A DNA stretch of 64,000 nucleotides from Pratylenchus scribneri (Eukaryota; Nematoda; Chromadorea; Rhabditida; Pratylenchidae). This document shows, in pieces, positions 38,780 through 51,385 of this stretch. Within the stretch, counting starts at the first letter, position 1. Each line of letters begins with the position of its first letter. Position numbers and translations under genes: made by a program. The notes beneath the pieces are model-generated. The model searched no databases. It worked only from the letters and a program-made list of their open reading frames with translations, and had not been told where the DNA came from. The stretch spans positions 992,001 through 1,056,000 of the forward strand of contig JAQSEB010000142.1 of assembly GCA_030063045.1 (NCBI GenBank). Reading direction: 5' to 3'.

Positions 38780-40485
38780 ACCAGCTAATAGAATCTCGAA
38801 AGATCACCCTTATTAGTTAGACTGCATCCATACTAGCTAATAGAATAACGAAAGATCACCCTTATTAGTTAGATTGCATCCATACTAGCTAATAGAATAA
38901 CGAAAGATCACCCTTATTAGTTACACTGCATCCATACTAGCTAATAGAATAACGAAAGATCACCCTTATTAGTTACACTGCATCCATACTAGCTAATAGA
39001 ATAACGAAAGATCACCCTTATTAGTTAGATTGCATCCATACTAGCTAATAGAATAACGAAAGATCACCCTTATTAGTTAGACTGCATCCATACTAGCTAA
39101 TAGAATAACGAAAGATCACCCTTATTAGTTAGACTGCATCCATACTAGCTAATAGAATAACGAAAGATCACCCTTATTAGTTAGACTGCATCCATACTAG
39201 CTAATAGAATAACGAAAGATCACCCTTATTAGTTAGATTGCATCCATACTAGCTAATAGAATAACGAAAGATCACCCTTATTAGTTACATTGCATCCATA
39301 CTAGCTAATAGAATAACGAAAGATCACCCTTATTAGTTAGATTGCATCCATACTAGCTAATAGAATAACGAAAGATCACCCTTATTAGTTACACTGCATC
39401 CATACTAGCTAATAGAATAACGAAAGATCACCCTTATTAGTTACACTGCATCCATACTAGCTAATAGAATAACGAAAGATCACCCTTATTAGTTACACTG
39501 CATCCATACTAGCTAATAGAATAACGAAAGATCACCCTTATTAGTTAGATTGCATCCATACTAGCTAATAGAATAACGAAAGATCACCCTTATTAGTTAG
39601 ACTGCATCCATACTAGCTAATAGAATAACGAAAGATCACCCTTATTAGTTAGATTGCATCCATACTAGCTAATAGAATAACGAAAGATCACCCTTATTAG
39701 TTAGATTGCATCCATACTAGCTAATAGAATAACGAAAGATCACCCTTATTAGTTAGATTGCATCCATACTAGCTAATAGAATAACGAAAGATCACCCTTA
39801 TTAGTTAGACTGCATCCATACTAGCTAATAGAATAACGAAAGATCACCCTTATTAGTTAGATTGCATCCATACTAGCTAATAGAATAACGAAAGATCACC
39901 CTTATTAGTTACACTGCATCCATACTAGCTAATAGAATAACGAAAGATCACCCTTATTAGTTAGATTGCATCCATACTAGCTAATAGAATAACGAAAGAT
40001 CACCCTTATTAGTTAGATTGCATCCATACTAGCTAATAGAATAACGAAAGATCACCCTTATTAGTTACACTGCATCCATACTAGCTAATAGAATAAAGAA
40101 AGATCACCCTTATTAGTTACACTGCATCCATACTAGCTAATAGAATAACGAAAGATCACCCTTATTAGTTAGATTGCATCCATACTAGCTAATAGAATAA
40201 CGAAAGATCACCCTTATTAGTTAGATTGCATCCATACTAGCTAATAGAATAACGAAAGATCACCCTTATTAGTTAGACTGCATCCATACTAGCTAATAGA
40301 ATAACGAAAGATCACCCTTATTAGTTAGATTGCATCCATACTAGCTAATAGAATAACGAAAGATCACCCTTATTAGTTAGATTGCATCCATACTAGCTAA
40401 TAGAATAACGAAAGATCACCCTTATTAGTTAGATTGCATCCATACTAGCTAATAGAATAACGAAAGATCACCCTTATTGGTTATA
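38780..40485. repeat. 52-bp minisatellite, about 33 copies
   Basis: Near-identical 52-bp units, with 'gcatccatactagctaatag' and 'aataacgaaagatcaccctt' followed by 'attagttaga', run head to tail for 1.7 kb. Two or three variants alternate at the last bases (ttagattg, ttagactg, ttacactg). Each unit carries an inverted pair, 'actagctaatag' against 'cttattagttag'. The array ends about 420 bp before the SPRY-RING gene. The low divergence implies recent expansion or homogenisation; copy number in the assembly may be compressed. Confidence 0.97.
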
Positions 40486-40486
40486 A

Positions 40487-40740
40487 GAAAAATCACAATG
40501 CTGCACGAAATAAAATGCTTGTGTGATTTTTGTGCTTAATTCAAATGATATAATATTCCCTTCCAAATGCCTCACTTAATAAGAAAAATCACAATATTGC
40601 GCAAAATAAAATGCTTGTGTGATTTTTGTGCTTAATTCAAATGATACAATATTCCCTTCCAATTTCCCCACTAAATAAGAAAAATCACAATACTGCGCAA
40701 AATAAAATGGTTGGGTGATTTTTGTGCTTAATTCAAGAGT
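40487..40740. repeat. Three-copy tandem repeat of about 97 bp
   Basis: Three copies of a unit with 'aagaaaaatcacaatattgc', 'aaaataaaatgcttgtgtga' and 'tttttgtgcttaattcaa' follow the minisatellite. Within each unit 'aaaaatcaca' and 'tgtgattttt' form an inverted pair. It fills the upstream region of the SPRY-RING gene and gives rise to a repetitive open frame on the minus strand. Confidence 0.85.
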
Positions 40741-40908
40741 TTCGGAATAGTATGGCAAATTATAATGAGCTATATACGAGTCCCTTGCCCCTGCATATTC
40801 TGGACATGAGCTATAACATGAGTTTGCTTTAAAATCAGTAGGAAATTCCATAACAAAATCATATTTCAATTCGAAAAATTCCGAAAAAGCCCAAACTAGC
40901 TGCGTATA

Positions 40909-43900
40909 ATGCTTTATCTTTCCGATCAAGCCTTCATCATTCTCATTATTTTCCACTCCATTGGGAATATACAAGCCACGAAAGATGCTAAAAATCCGAA
41001 AGGGCTAGTTGAAAGAAGCCACAATGGAGTAGGCTACGAATTGATAAGCATAGAGAATCAATGGAATGCATTGGAAGAGCATAAACAAAGTTGGCTTAAA
41101 ATTTCCAAAAAAGAATTGACTGTCGAATTTCCTTCATCAATTCAATCCCCAAACGATTTTGTTTATATAGTCGCTATGCCGATGAAAATCGACGAAATAA
41201 AGGCCAACTATGGCTCAAAATCACTACTCTTCTACTATGAAATCAAACTTGTTCATAAGGGGAAGAAGGTGCATGGGAGAAAGGATGGAACCATTCAAAT
41301 AGGATTCCAATATTTCTTTTCTGTTGGTGGTTCCAACAGAACTTTTGGTGAGGAGAAAGAGGTAGGCGCAACATTCGGCTATGGATTTGCTTTAGACTTC
41401 AAAGCGAATAAATTTGAAATATTCTACACAAAAAATGGAATATTGGAAAGCTTTATTCAGCTAGGAGATGAGCTCCCAGTGATGCATCAAATTCGCCCAT
41501 ATGCCCGCATTTCTGGTGAAGGCACCAAAATTGAAACAAATTTCAATGGTGAATTCCAATACAAATTCAAAGAATTTGGTATTAGAAATGAATCAGCAGA
41601 AATGTCGTCCGCAAAGGAGGAAATTCCTTCTTCTTCTTCATCATCAAAAATTGGTAAATTTGTATTTTTTACTGCCCCTTAAGTGGGTGGGGGGGGGTGG
41701 TCAGGTCAATAGCGAATGGGGGGGGGGGGGGGGAGGAGGAGAGGTTGGCAAAAAATAAGTGAAAAAATTAAATTTTTTTAACCGAATTTAAATGAAATTT
41801 TTTTATTATACTAAGAAAATGAAGCTAAAATTAGATAAAATGAGGCAAATGAGATAAAATTAGGAAGAATGAGATCGAAAAATTTCTTTTTACTCTACGC
41901 ATTTATTTTTCAAAAAAAAAACTATGAATTTTTTGTTCATATTTACGTATAAAAATTCCCTACCCCCCCCCCCCTTCCCCCGCTATTGGAATAATACAAA
42001 AGATTTTCTTTAGTATTTTTTTTAAAAAGTAGATAAAAATTACTTTTCGGCTTGCAATGATTTTTTAAATATTTCTACACACAGTTCCTTTTTTAAAAGG
42101 ATTTATTTTTTCAACATTTAATTTAATCGATGATGGATTTAAAAATTATTGAAAATATTTTGTGAGATATTCCACTTCACTTTTAAACATTCAAAATTTT
42201 TTTGGCAATGTCGTTTCAATTTATGAAAAAAAAGATTCTTTTTTTTGAATTTGCTTATTTAATTTATTCTCAAGGATTTTGGGATAAAATTTAAATTTAA
42301 AATAATAATTAATAATTTTGAAAAAACAATTTAAACATTTGAGATTTTTTATTGTTACCAATTTTTCGTTTAATAATAAGTAGGAATATTTTTTACACAA
42401 TATTTTATATCTGACAAATAGATAAAAAAATCCGTTAAAAATAAAGAAACATTTCTGCCTCTATTAATCGTTCAAAAATTTCAGAATATAATTTCAAAAA
42501 AAATTATTTCTTATTTAACTTTTACATTTTCAGAAACAAAAAATGATCAAAATGCGAATAAGAAAATTGAAAAATTGGAGGTAATTAAATTGTAATAACG
42601 AAAAAGATAAAAATTAAAAAATTTAGAAAGAAAATATCGAATTAAAGAATAGAATAGAAAAAATGGAGAAGGAAAATGCTGAATTGAAAAATGCAAATGC
42701 GAAAATGAAGGAAAAAAGTAAATATTTTGGAATGTGTTCAATTTGCCTAAATCCATTCAAATCGGGTAATATTTCAGCAATTAAATGCGGTCATACTTAT
42801 CATCCTGAATGCATAAAACATTGGATCAATGTAAAATATATTCTTTTAAATAATATTTAAAAAAATGTTTAATTAGGCTAGCGTTAACAAAGATTGTCCA
42901 GAATGCAGAAAACTGAGCAAATTGGAGGATATTACGCCTCTTTTTATTGGTGAACCGGACAAATTAACAAGTGATGAGGTAATAAATGAATATCTTAAAT
43001 TGTAAATTTAAGTGCTGAGTCTTCGGTTTAATAACCAATAAATAGAAAGACAAAATAATTTAGAAATATTTTTTTATTTCAATTAAATGTGTGAATGGAA
43101 AATAAGGTCAGAATAAAATTGGAAATTTAGTATAAAAAAAACTAAGATGGAATTATATGAATAGACAAGCAAAAATAATGGGAAATTTGAATTTGGGGAA
43201 AAGGTGAATCGTCTTTCGTCTTTTATTGAAGATGGGAATAACAACACACCATCATTCACATCCTAATTCTAAATGACCATATCCCTTACATTACGAATTC
43301 ATTGTTATTAGAGACCGGCACCGGACCGGATCCCGTGCCGGATTTTGCGGGACCGGATTTTTGCGGGATTATCCCGCACCCGTACCGGATCCGTTCCGCA
43401 TGAAATTTTGGGTAAAATCCCACAAATCCCGCACGGGATTGCGGTATTCTGCGGGATTTTGCGGGATTATCCCGCAACGGATCCGTCCCGCAAAAAAATT
43501 GGAGGAAAAAATCCGGTCCGGAATCCCGCAGATGACATTTTGCCGGTCTCTAATTGTTATTCAAAAATTGACATTTTGAATTAAAAATAATTTAGATTTA
43601 CTTTATTCTGTTTTTGTGCAAATTAGAAATGAAAAATTTCTTTTCCCTTTTAGATGACCCCTCTGACAGAAGGAATTGAATGGGCAAATTACGACAGGAA
43701 TGCATATAAATTCGGTGCGACAGATTGTTCACCAAATTTGACTATTTCCGAGAGAGGGCTCGTCGTAGAGCAGCATACTGTTATAGAAAGTAAAAAATCG
43801 AAGAAATTGAATACAAATTTATTTTTTTATTTAAAATGATTATTAGGATTGAACACTGTTCGAGCTATTTTACCAATTCCTCCGTTATTAAATTTGAATG

Positions 43901-44556
43901 TTATCAATAAACCATTGATCATTTTCTACTTTGAAATGAAAATCCTCAATACCCGAAACAGGTATTTAATTTAATTTTACAATTTGATTTTTAAATTATA
44001 AGATTTTACAAATTTATACTTATTAGTATATTTTTCATAGCAATTTATTAAGTTTTATTTTATCATTTTTTTTATTATTCAGTACGAGTAATATTATCAT
44101 TGGATATTGTGACCAACAATTTCCATTGGTAGGAAAATATCTAGGAAGCGATAATTCAATTGGAATTTTGTACAAAAATGTAATTTGGATTGATGGAACC
44201 GAGAACATATTTGGAAATGTCGGTGTTCAGGGTCATTTCAAAGAAGGGGATTTTGTTGGAATTGGCATAATCAATCGGCCAAATTCAAAAATGGAATGTT
44301 TTGCCACATGGAATGGCAAATTGCTGGGTAAAATTATTGAATTTTATTGCAATACTTAATAAAATTATTTTGATTAATTCCAATTTTAATAATAAATAAA
44401 AGTAATTAAAATTCAGGGAAAGTTGAACTGCCTGCAAAATTTGCCAAAATCCAACTTTTCCCCGCAATCACTTCATTATATATTAGCGATTCATTCCGAG
44501 CTAATTTTGAAAAGGGCAAGTGGAAATTCGAAGAATTTGAACGGTTACTTCATTAA
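40909..44556 (+). CDS. Secreted SPRY / coiled-coil / RING-H2 / SPRY protein, 8 exons
   Basis: Exons: 40909-41653, 42534-42580, 42627-42830, 42877-42978, 43654-43789, 43847-43961, 44083-44327 and 44417-44556. All phases fit and give 577 residues. Residues 1-23 (MLYLSDQAFIILIIFHSIG...) look like a signal peptide. Residues about 45-225 are a divergent SPRY-like domain (FALDFKANKFEIFYTKNG). A Glu/Lys coiled coil spans about 253-295. A RING-H2 follows: C301, C304, C318, H320, H323, C326, C339, C342. The last 212 residues are a classical SPRY (GDFVGIGIINRPNSKMECFA, ATWNGKLLGKVELP). SPRY domains bind proteins and RING domains recruit E2 enzymes; secretion plus both suggests an effector-like role, which is inference. 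Exons 1-4 and 5-8 may be two genes: intron 4 is 675 bp, holds a hAT MITE, and exon 5 opens with ATG. Confidence 0.7.
43309..43552. mobile_element. hAT-like MITE inside the SPRY-RING gene
   Basis: Ends are TAGAGACCGGCA and TGCCGGTCTCTA, flanked by the exact 8-bp duplication ATTGTTAT (43301-43308 and 43553-43560). The interior is dense with 'gcgggattttgcgggattat'-type repeats. A related copy is at 62852-63098. It lies in intron 4. Confidence 0.93.
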
Positions 44557-45647
44557 GAATTTGGGAAATGATTAAAGGAAAAGCACAGATGTAATGGATG
44601 AAGAAGAATTTAATTCATATTCATTTTATTTATCCTAATATATTAGATAAATGCTCTTTGTGCTTTTTATTCGTTTTGATAAAAAAAAATGTCAATTTTG
44701 ATTGGGAAAACAAAATTATAAATGTTGGAATATTTTCTAAAATATTTGAAAACGAAAAAAACATGTCTAGAAAAATAAAATACAAAATTTTCAAGAAACA
44801 AAAAAATAAATATTTCTTAATTTTTCTTATAAAAATGGATTGTATAATTGAAAGAAAATAGAAGAAATTTAAGAATGAATTTTTTGATTCTCATTTTAGC
44901 TTCAATTTTCAAAAAAATTTTTTTTTCAAAAAATTCTTATCAATTCATTTTTTACTTCAAAGAAGACTTTTGAGGTATCTTTCTTCTTGATAACCATTGT
45001 TATTCTTTCGCTTAATGAATTTTGGGCAAAAATAAATTTTTATTCTATAAATTTATTCCACAATTTTCTAGTCTCCATTTAATATAACAATGAAAAAAAA
45101 CAATTTTAATTTGTAGCCTATCAAGTGATTGATTTTTGAAGAAAGAAAGTCTTTATTCTTGAATTATTTTTTGTATTTAAAAAATTGAAAATATTTTTAT
45201 CCATTTTAATTTTTATACAATATTAGATCGAAAATTTCAATTAAAAACTTTCTGAACTAAAACTAAATTTTTAACAAATAGATATTTACAATAAAATAGA
45301 AAGAAATATTTCATTGATACTACTTTAAATTATGATGACCATTTAAAATTTATTAAATGATTAATAGAATATAATTACAAATTTAATTCAATAAAATTTG
45401 CATAATCAGCCAATATTTCTATATTAATTTTTCTGATTAATTTCATTGATTGTTTACTTTAGTTCATTGGCATAATTTGGCTAGCATTAAAATATAAATA
45501 AGCCATTTCAATCCAAAACCATTTCATTATTATGATTTTTACTTCTATTCTTATTCTAATTTATTATTAGAAAATACTTATACAGAAATGGTTATTTTCA
45601 AATTTTCTACGCAAACATTCTATTATCACTTTGATTATTGTTATCCG
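44557..45647. other. AT-rich intergenic DNA between convergent genes
   Basis: No exon or repeat of note was found. The SPRY-RING gene (+) and the second srsx receptor (-) converge here, so it should hold both 3' UTRs. Confidence 0.5.
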
Positions 45648-47162
45648 TTATTTTTGTGATTTCGGCTGGACTGTAAAGGTTGGCGCCGGCACCACAATAG
45701 TGCAATTATTTTCAGTAGAAATTCGACAAAAATGAAGTACAGACCGAATGATTGGGAAATGATAGTTCATTATTGCACGATATTCACTGCTAAATTTTTT
45801 ATTAATTTATTAAATAAATGGCTTATATGTATAAAATTCAATTTTTAGTAAATTATATTTTTCATTATATTGAACTATATATGCATTTTCCTATGTTAAT
45901 TTTTAAATTTTCCGAAAAAGAATAATAGTTTTATTTATTTAATTTTTTATTAAATTTCTTTTATTATATTTTTCAATTAACCTGCAAAAATAGAGCACCG
46001 GAGCATTAGTTGTACCAGCCACTGTAATTAGTTGTGCAAATAGTCGTAAATAAAAATATGACATTTCTGGATCATTTGTAAGCACAGGGAGGATAAATTG
46101 AGGCCCAAAAGCGCCCATAAAATAAAAGAAGAAATTGACTACTACAATAACAGCCATAGATTTGTAGAGCCGTCTTGTACGGTGAACATCGCCATTGTTG
46201 TTTTCAGTACAATTTTCCATTTTGCTCTTATTCACTAAAAAATGTTAATTTTTATAAAAAAACTTTTATATTTATATATATTTTTTTAAAAGTTTTTCTA
46301 TATTTTTTTTATAAATTTCAAATAGAATTAAAAAATACAAATTACATTTAATAACAATGCCAAGTACAATATATGTAAATATTGTTAACAAATTCAGAAT
46401 AATTAGATTATAGCAAGCCCAAGTTATCAATTCGCTCATAAAATCACCAGGTTCACAATATACATTCCTGAAATTTAAAATAAATTTTTGTAGTTATATT
46501 GTATAATTATTTAAAAAAAATAATTCCATACTTATTTTTATCCAGAAGTACATATTGATAATCAAAATAATTAAATACAAAAATATAGCAAAATGAAATA
46601 AAATTTAATGCCATAACATATTTATTGCAGCCTGGTCTAAGAACAAATTGATAGCTATAAAATTTAAATAAATATATATTAATATTAATATATGAAAAAT
46701 TTTCAAATTAGATTTAATAATAATTTTTATTTGAATTATTAAATATTTTAATTTGCTAAAAATTTACAAAATGGGGAAAATATAAGCCAACAAACGATCC
46801 AACCCGATGAAGAACATGCAGAAAAATGAATTAAAGCAACCCCAGTTTGTTTGGATGAAAGAAATATAAAAGCATAGGAGTAGAGAAATTTTGGTATCAA
46901 TGCAGACGAGAATTGTGGGCAAAATGGTAGCAGATTCTAAAGCAAATTCACTAAAGGAATAAATGGCCAATAGAAAGCCACAACTATTATGCAAAGTTCT
47001 GAAGAAAAAATATTAATTTTTTTTTATATTTTTTTATTTTAAAATATTTTACTTATTCTTTATGGTAATCCAAATGACAGCCAAATTAAATATGATGCCC
47101 ACAATGGAAATTAGTTGTTGAATTAATGTTATGATGAGAGTGTGGATGTAAATTGAATCCAT
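45648..47162 (-). CDS. srsx-like serpentine chemoreceptor (GPCR), 6 exons
   Basis: Minus-strand exons are 47162-47053, 46998-46768, 46654-46532, 46467-46346, 46234-45982 and 45786-45648. They join in frame to 325 residues ending at a TAA. TM1 has IIFNLAVIWITIKNK, TM2-3 follows SCGFLLAIYSFSEFALES, and TM3 ends FIGLDRLLAYIFPIF, the family loop. TM7 is GTTNAPVLYFCRSEYRAI, the strongest srsx hallmark. The tail is short. All introns are GT-AG and 51-196 bp long, much smaller than in the first srsx gene. The start ATG follows an AG, so a short upstream exon is possible. No lesion is seen. Confidence 0.87.
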
Positions 47163-48706
47163 CTGCGAATTTAATTATAAAAAAAATACATAATTAGATA
47201 ATAAATAAAGAAAACAATATGGAAATTTCGATTTTTTAGGGTCCAATCCCGACCCTGATCAAGAAAATAGAATTTTATATTATATTTTTTTAATTTTTTT
47301 AAATATCAATTTTTAATTAAACTCTAATTCTTTTATCTTTCTAATAATGTACATACTATTGCAGCATGGCCCCCACTAGGGAAAGGAAAAAGAAGAAGAT
47401 GATGAAGATGAGGGAGATGATTAGGCTGAGGATGATTTTCCTCATCAATCTTCGTCATGATCCTATCATTATCACTTTCATCATCATCATCTTCTTCGTT
47501 TTCTTCCTTTTCCTTGTGGGGGATTAAACTGCAATGGTAGTAAATTTTTTTAATAATTCTTAGTTTTCATAATCTAGGTAGAATAATTTATATAATATTT
47601 TAAATAAGATTTTTATAGAAATGATAATTGGAAATGGAATGGACTATAATTTAACTTTCATAAAATCCAAATGTACATTTTTATATGGTTAAATGGAAAT
47701 TTTTGATACATTTTGCATTTCAATCCTTCAATATGTTTAAACTAAAATAAATCAGGCGAAAATTTTTAATGGATTTTCTTTCATTTATGATAAAAAATTT
47801 ATTAATAATTGGAAATTCCCCATAGACAATTTTGACGTAATTAATTAAAATTTTACAGAATTTTAACTTATTTGCCACAAATTTATTCTACAATTTTTAT
47901 TGAAAATAAAAATTAAATAAGCTAGAGTTAATTTTATTTTTTGACTCAAACCATATTAAAGCAACCTGGACGGGACCCCCAAAACGTTGAAAATTTTGGG
48001 AACCCTGCTTAAAACTAAAGAAACCAGCGCTTTTTTTCAACAGGTAAATTATCAAATAAATTTTTCAGCAAAATTAATTATTATTTACATTTTCAAAATT
48101 TTTTTTATTAAATTTGTTAGACATATTGGTGGACTTTCAACGTCATTTGATTATTTAATTGGTCTATGTTTTTTTTTAATTTAAAAGAAATCATTAATTA
48201 AATTAATTCAATTTTTCCAAATATGATTCATAAAATAACATATCCAATCTGTTTTTCATATTAAAAAAAATAAAATCTAAATTAAATTGATGTCATTTTT
48301 CATTGATAAAACGATTTCAATCCAGTCTATTAGAGTTAACGACATTACAATTTCAAACCAGTTTCCTTTCTTACAAATTTCCACAAAATTTGGTAATAAG
48401 GAAGGAGGATAAAATTCCTTTTCATTTGCTGATTAATTTTTGTAAACATTTCATTTTTTTAACTTCCTCAATCAATCAAAAAATGACAAAATTGTTGACT
48501 TATTATTAGTCAGCCTTTCCAGTTTCCATAGGAAAAATTTTTTTCAATTTTCGTCATTTCTTCAAATCAAAGAAAATTTCAAAAATTGTAAACAAATTAA
48601 ACAAATAAAATTTGCCTATAAATATGAATAATGAAATGAACCAAAATGACATATTCCCTCAAATAAATTTCAAATAAAAATTAAAAATTCATCTAAAAGC
48701 TTCAAA
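47163..48706. other. Intergenic DNA with one foldback element
   Basis: A foldback at about 47349-47543 has arms 'actattgcagcatggccccc' and 'ggggattaaactgcaatggtag', with Asp/Glu-type 'gaagatgatgaagatga' repeats inside. The rest has no visible gene. The GPCR (-) and the TIMP-like exon (+) are divergent here, so both promoters should lie in this spacer. Confidence 0.55.
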
Positions 48707-48833
48707 ATGTTTTATCAACTTTTCTTTCTTTCCATTTCCATTTTTTCCACAATTTTTTACATTCCTGCATTGGCAAATGCTTGCACTTGTGCGCCATCCT
48801 CACCCGAGAACATATATTGCAATGCGGATTGGG
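48707..48833 (+). CDS. TIMP-like (netrin-domain) first exon with signal peptide
   Basis: A single 127-nt exon starts at an ATG and ends at a GT donor in phase 1. The first 24 or so residues (MFYQLFFLSISIFSTIFYIP) are a signal peptide. The mature start is CTCAPSSPENIYCNADWG. That N-terminal C-x-C, the proline and CNADW match the start of tissue inhibitors of metalloproteinases, where the first cysteine binds the protease zinc. The remaining netrin-domain exons are not visible downstream: the next 930 bp are minisatellite and the following exons are SPRY. In frame, the donor can join the SPRY remnant (phase 1), so a TIMP-SPRY chimera is possible. It may instead be an orphan exon. Confidence 0.6.
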
Positions 48834-48867
48834 GTTAGTTAAATTTAAGATAATTTTTAGATTTTGA

Positions 48868-49778
48868 TGCATTTGTTTTGATGCATTTGTTTTGATGCAT
48901 TTGTTTTGGTGAATTTGTTTTGATGCATTTGTTTTGATGCATTTGTTTTGATGCATTTGTTTTGATGCATTTGTTTTGATGCATTTGTTTTGATGCATTT
49001 GTTTTGGTGAATTTGTTTTGATGCATTTGTTTTGATGCATTTGTTTTGATGCATTTGTTTTGATGCATTTGTTTTGGTGAATTTGTTTTGATGCATTTGT
49101 TTTGATGCATTTGTTTTGGTGAATTTGTTTTGATGCATTTGTTTTGATGCATTTGTTTTGATGCATTTGTTTTGGTGAATTTGTTTTGATGCATTTGTTT
49201 TGGTGAATTTGTTTTGATGCATTTGTTTTGATGCATTTGTTTTGATGCATTTGTTTTGATGCATTTGTTTTGATGCATTTGTTTTGATGCATTTGTTTTG
49301 ATGCATTTGTTTTGATGCATTTGTTTTGATGCATTTGTTTTGATGCATTTGTTTTGATGCATTTGTTTTGGTGAATTTGTTTTGATGCATTTGTTTTGAT
49401 GCATTTGTTTTGATGCATTTGTTTTGGTGAATTTGTTTTGATGCATTTGTTTTGATGCATTTGTTTTGATGCATTTGTATTGATGCATTTGTTTTGATGC
49501 ATTTGTTTTGATGCATTTGTTTTGGTGCATTTGTTTTGATGCATTTGTTTTGGTGCATTTGTTTTGATGCATTTGTTTTGATGCATTTGTTTTGATGCAT
49601 TTGTTTTGATGCATTTGTTTTGATGCATTTGTTTTGATGCATTTGTTTTGATGCATTTGTTTTGATGCATTTGTTTTGATGCATTTGTTTTGATGCATTT
49701 GTTTTGATGCATTTGTTTTGATGCATTTGTTTTGATGCATTTGTTTTGATGCATTTGTTTTGATGCATTTGTTTTGAA
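48868..49778. repeat. 14-bp minisatellite, about 65 copies
   Basis: The unit is 'gatgcatttgtttt', with a scattered variant 'ggtgaatttgtttt' that recurs at regular spacing, giving a higher-order pattern. Because 14 is not a multiple of 3 and the unit lacks stops on the minus strand, three long repetitive open frames appear there; they are artefacts. The array directly abuts the truncated SPRY exon. Confidence 0.97.
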
Positions 49779-50344
49779 AAAATACTATTGGAATTTGGCA
49801 CAGAGGAGGAATGAGAATTGATGATAGCTACACCAAATTTGGAAATGGTATTGGATGGTTCAAGAAAGGGGATTTTGTTGGTATTGGCATAATTCATCAT
49901 GCACATTCGAAAATGGAATCCTTTGTCACATTTAATGGCAAATTGCTGGGTAAAATAATTTAATTAAAATAATAATGAAAAAATATTTGTGGATAACCCC
50001 GGTCCAGATTATTTTTGAATATATATATATATATATGAAATAATAAATTGTACCAAAATGACCCTAATTATACACAGGATGACCCATAGGGGTTATCGTT
50101 CGTTACATTTCCACTGCTGAATTAAAAAAATCTAGACCACGATAATAAATACCATAAAAAATGTTATAATTTATAATAAAAATTTTCTATAATTAAAAAT
50201 TCAGGAAAAGTTGAATTGCCAACAAAATATGCAACAGTCCGACTTTTCCCGGCTGTCAGTTTGTCTTTTCGCTTTGATTTTATCCGCGTGAATTTTAATA
50301 TGGAAAAATGGCAATTTAAAGATTTCAATCATGTCCTTCGATAA
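49776..50344 (+). pseudogene. 5'-truncated SPRY-domain remnant
   Basis: Two exons are legible: up to 49949 and 50205-50344. The first reads NTIGIWHRGGMRIDDSYTKF and GDFVGIGIIHHAHSKMESFV; the second begins with KVELPTKYATVRLFPAV and ends FKDFNHVL before the stop. Both match the SPRY-RING gene's last two exons, with the same phase and an identical final-exon length (140 nt). The upstream half of the SPRY domain is absent, replaced by the 14-bp minisatellite. It may survive as the 3' part of a fusion with the TIMP-like exon; otherwise it is a pseudogene. Confidence 0.75.
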
Positions 50345-51385
50345 GAATCGGGAATTAAAATGAAAACGGTATATTAAAAGTCCAAACATGTTTTATTCTA
50401 TTTATATTAATTTTTGATCTATCATTAAAAAATTGTGAAGCCATTTTGGATTTAAATTTTTATATTTGATCTTTTCCCTATTTATGATTAAAGTAAATAA
50501 AAATTTATTTTTCAATATCTATCCTATCTTATAGAATTATTAAAACTATTGAATGATTTTATCAATACAATACAAAAACCTATAAATTATTTATCAATAT
50601 TTTTATAAAATTTAAATCAAATAAGAATATATTTATTTTTTGTCATTCGGCACTATTATATTTTATTTTATTCTTTATCATTCATCAAATATATTTAAAG
50701 AATTTTCTAATTTTTTTAATAAATAAAATTTCTATTCCAAATCTTATTTTCACAAATCTATGCATTCATCTAAATATGCACAACCGGCGATGTAGCTTGA
50801 TTTTCATTCAAGTTTGGGTTATCCATCCAGTGTTTTCTGGACTCAAAATGTGCTAAATAATTCTTATAGAAAAAAATTTTGCAATTATTTCCCGATTCTT
50901 GATAAAATTATGACTTCTTAAAATCAATGATTCAAAAAAAAATAATCTGTGAATTTACAACAAATCTATCTTAATATTTAGCATTTTTTTCGTTTTGCAT
51001 TATTCAAATTTCAGTCTAAATATTGAGGTACGGAGGTATTTTATCTGTGCTCATGCTCATGCTCACTCATTCAAGTTTCGTAAAAACAATTTGGCCTTTA
51101 TTCAAACATATGCTCCAAGCGTAATGGCCATTGCCCCAGTTTAGCTTAAGAATTTCGACTAATTCCCCGAAAAAAGTTTAAAAAAATATAAAACAGATTA
51201 GAAAATTAACAATGCATTTATTAATCCACGGATAACAGGAAAAATTAATGAAAATTTCATTAAATAAATATTTAATATTAATCCTTCCGTTCGATTTTCA
51301 ATTTTTCAAATATTCATCTCCGAAATATATCCATTTTGATTCATTCAACCGCTACATCCATTGGCTCATGCGCAAGTGCAACCAC
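50345..51385. other. AT-rich intergenic DNA, no gene seen
   Basis: No convincing exon or repeat is visible. The beginning should hold the 3' UTR, if any, of the SPRY remnant. Confidence 0.5.

Noticed and set aside
38780..40485. CRISPR array
   Set aside because: Units are contiguous with no unique spacers, and the DNA is eukaryotic; it is a minisatellite.
48702..49906. Long minus-strand open frames of about 300-350 codons made of Lys/Gln/Asn/His-rich repeats
   Set aside because: They are the translation of a 14-bp minisatellite that lacks stops in three frames; all three frames give the same repeating peptide, and the plus strand holds the TIMP-like and SPRY exons.
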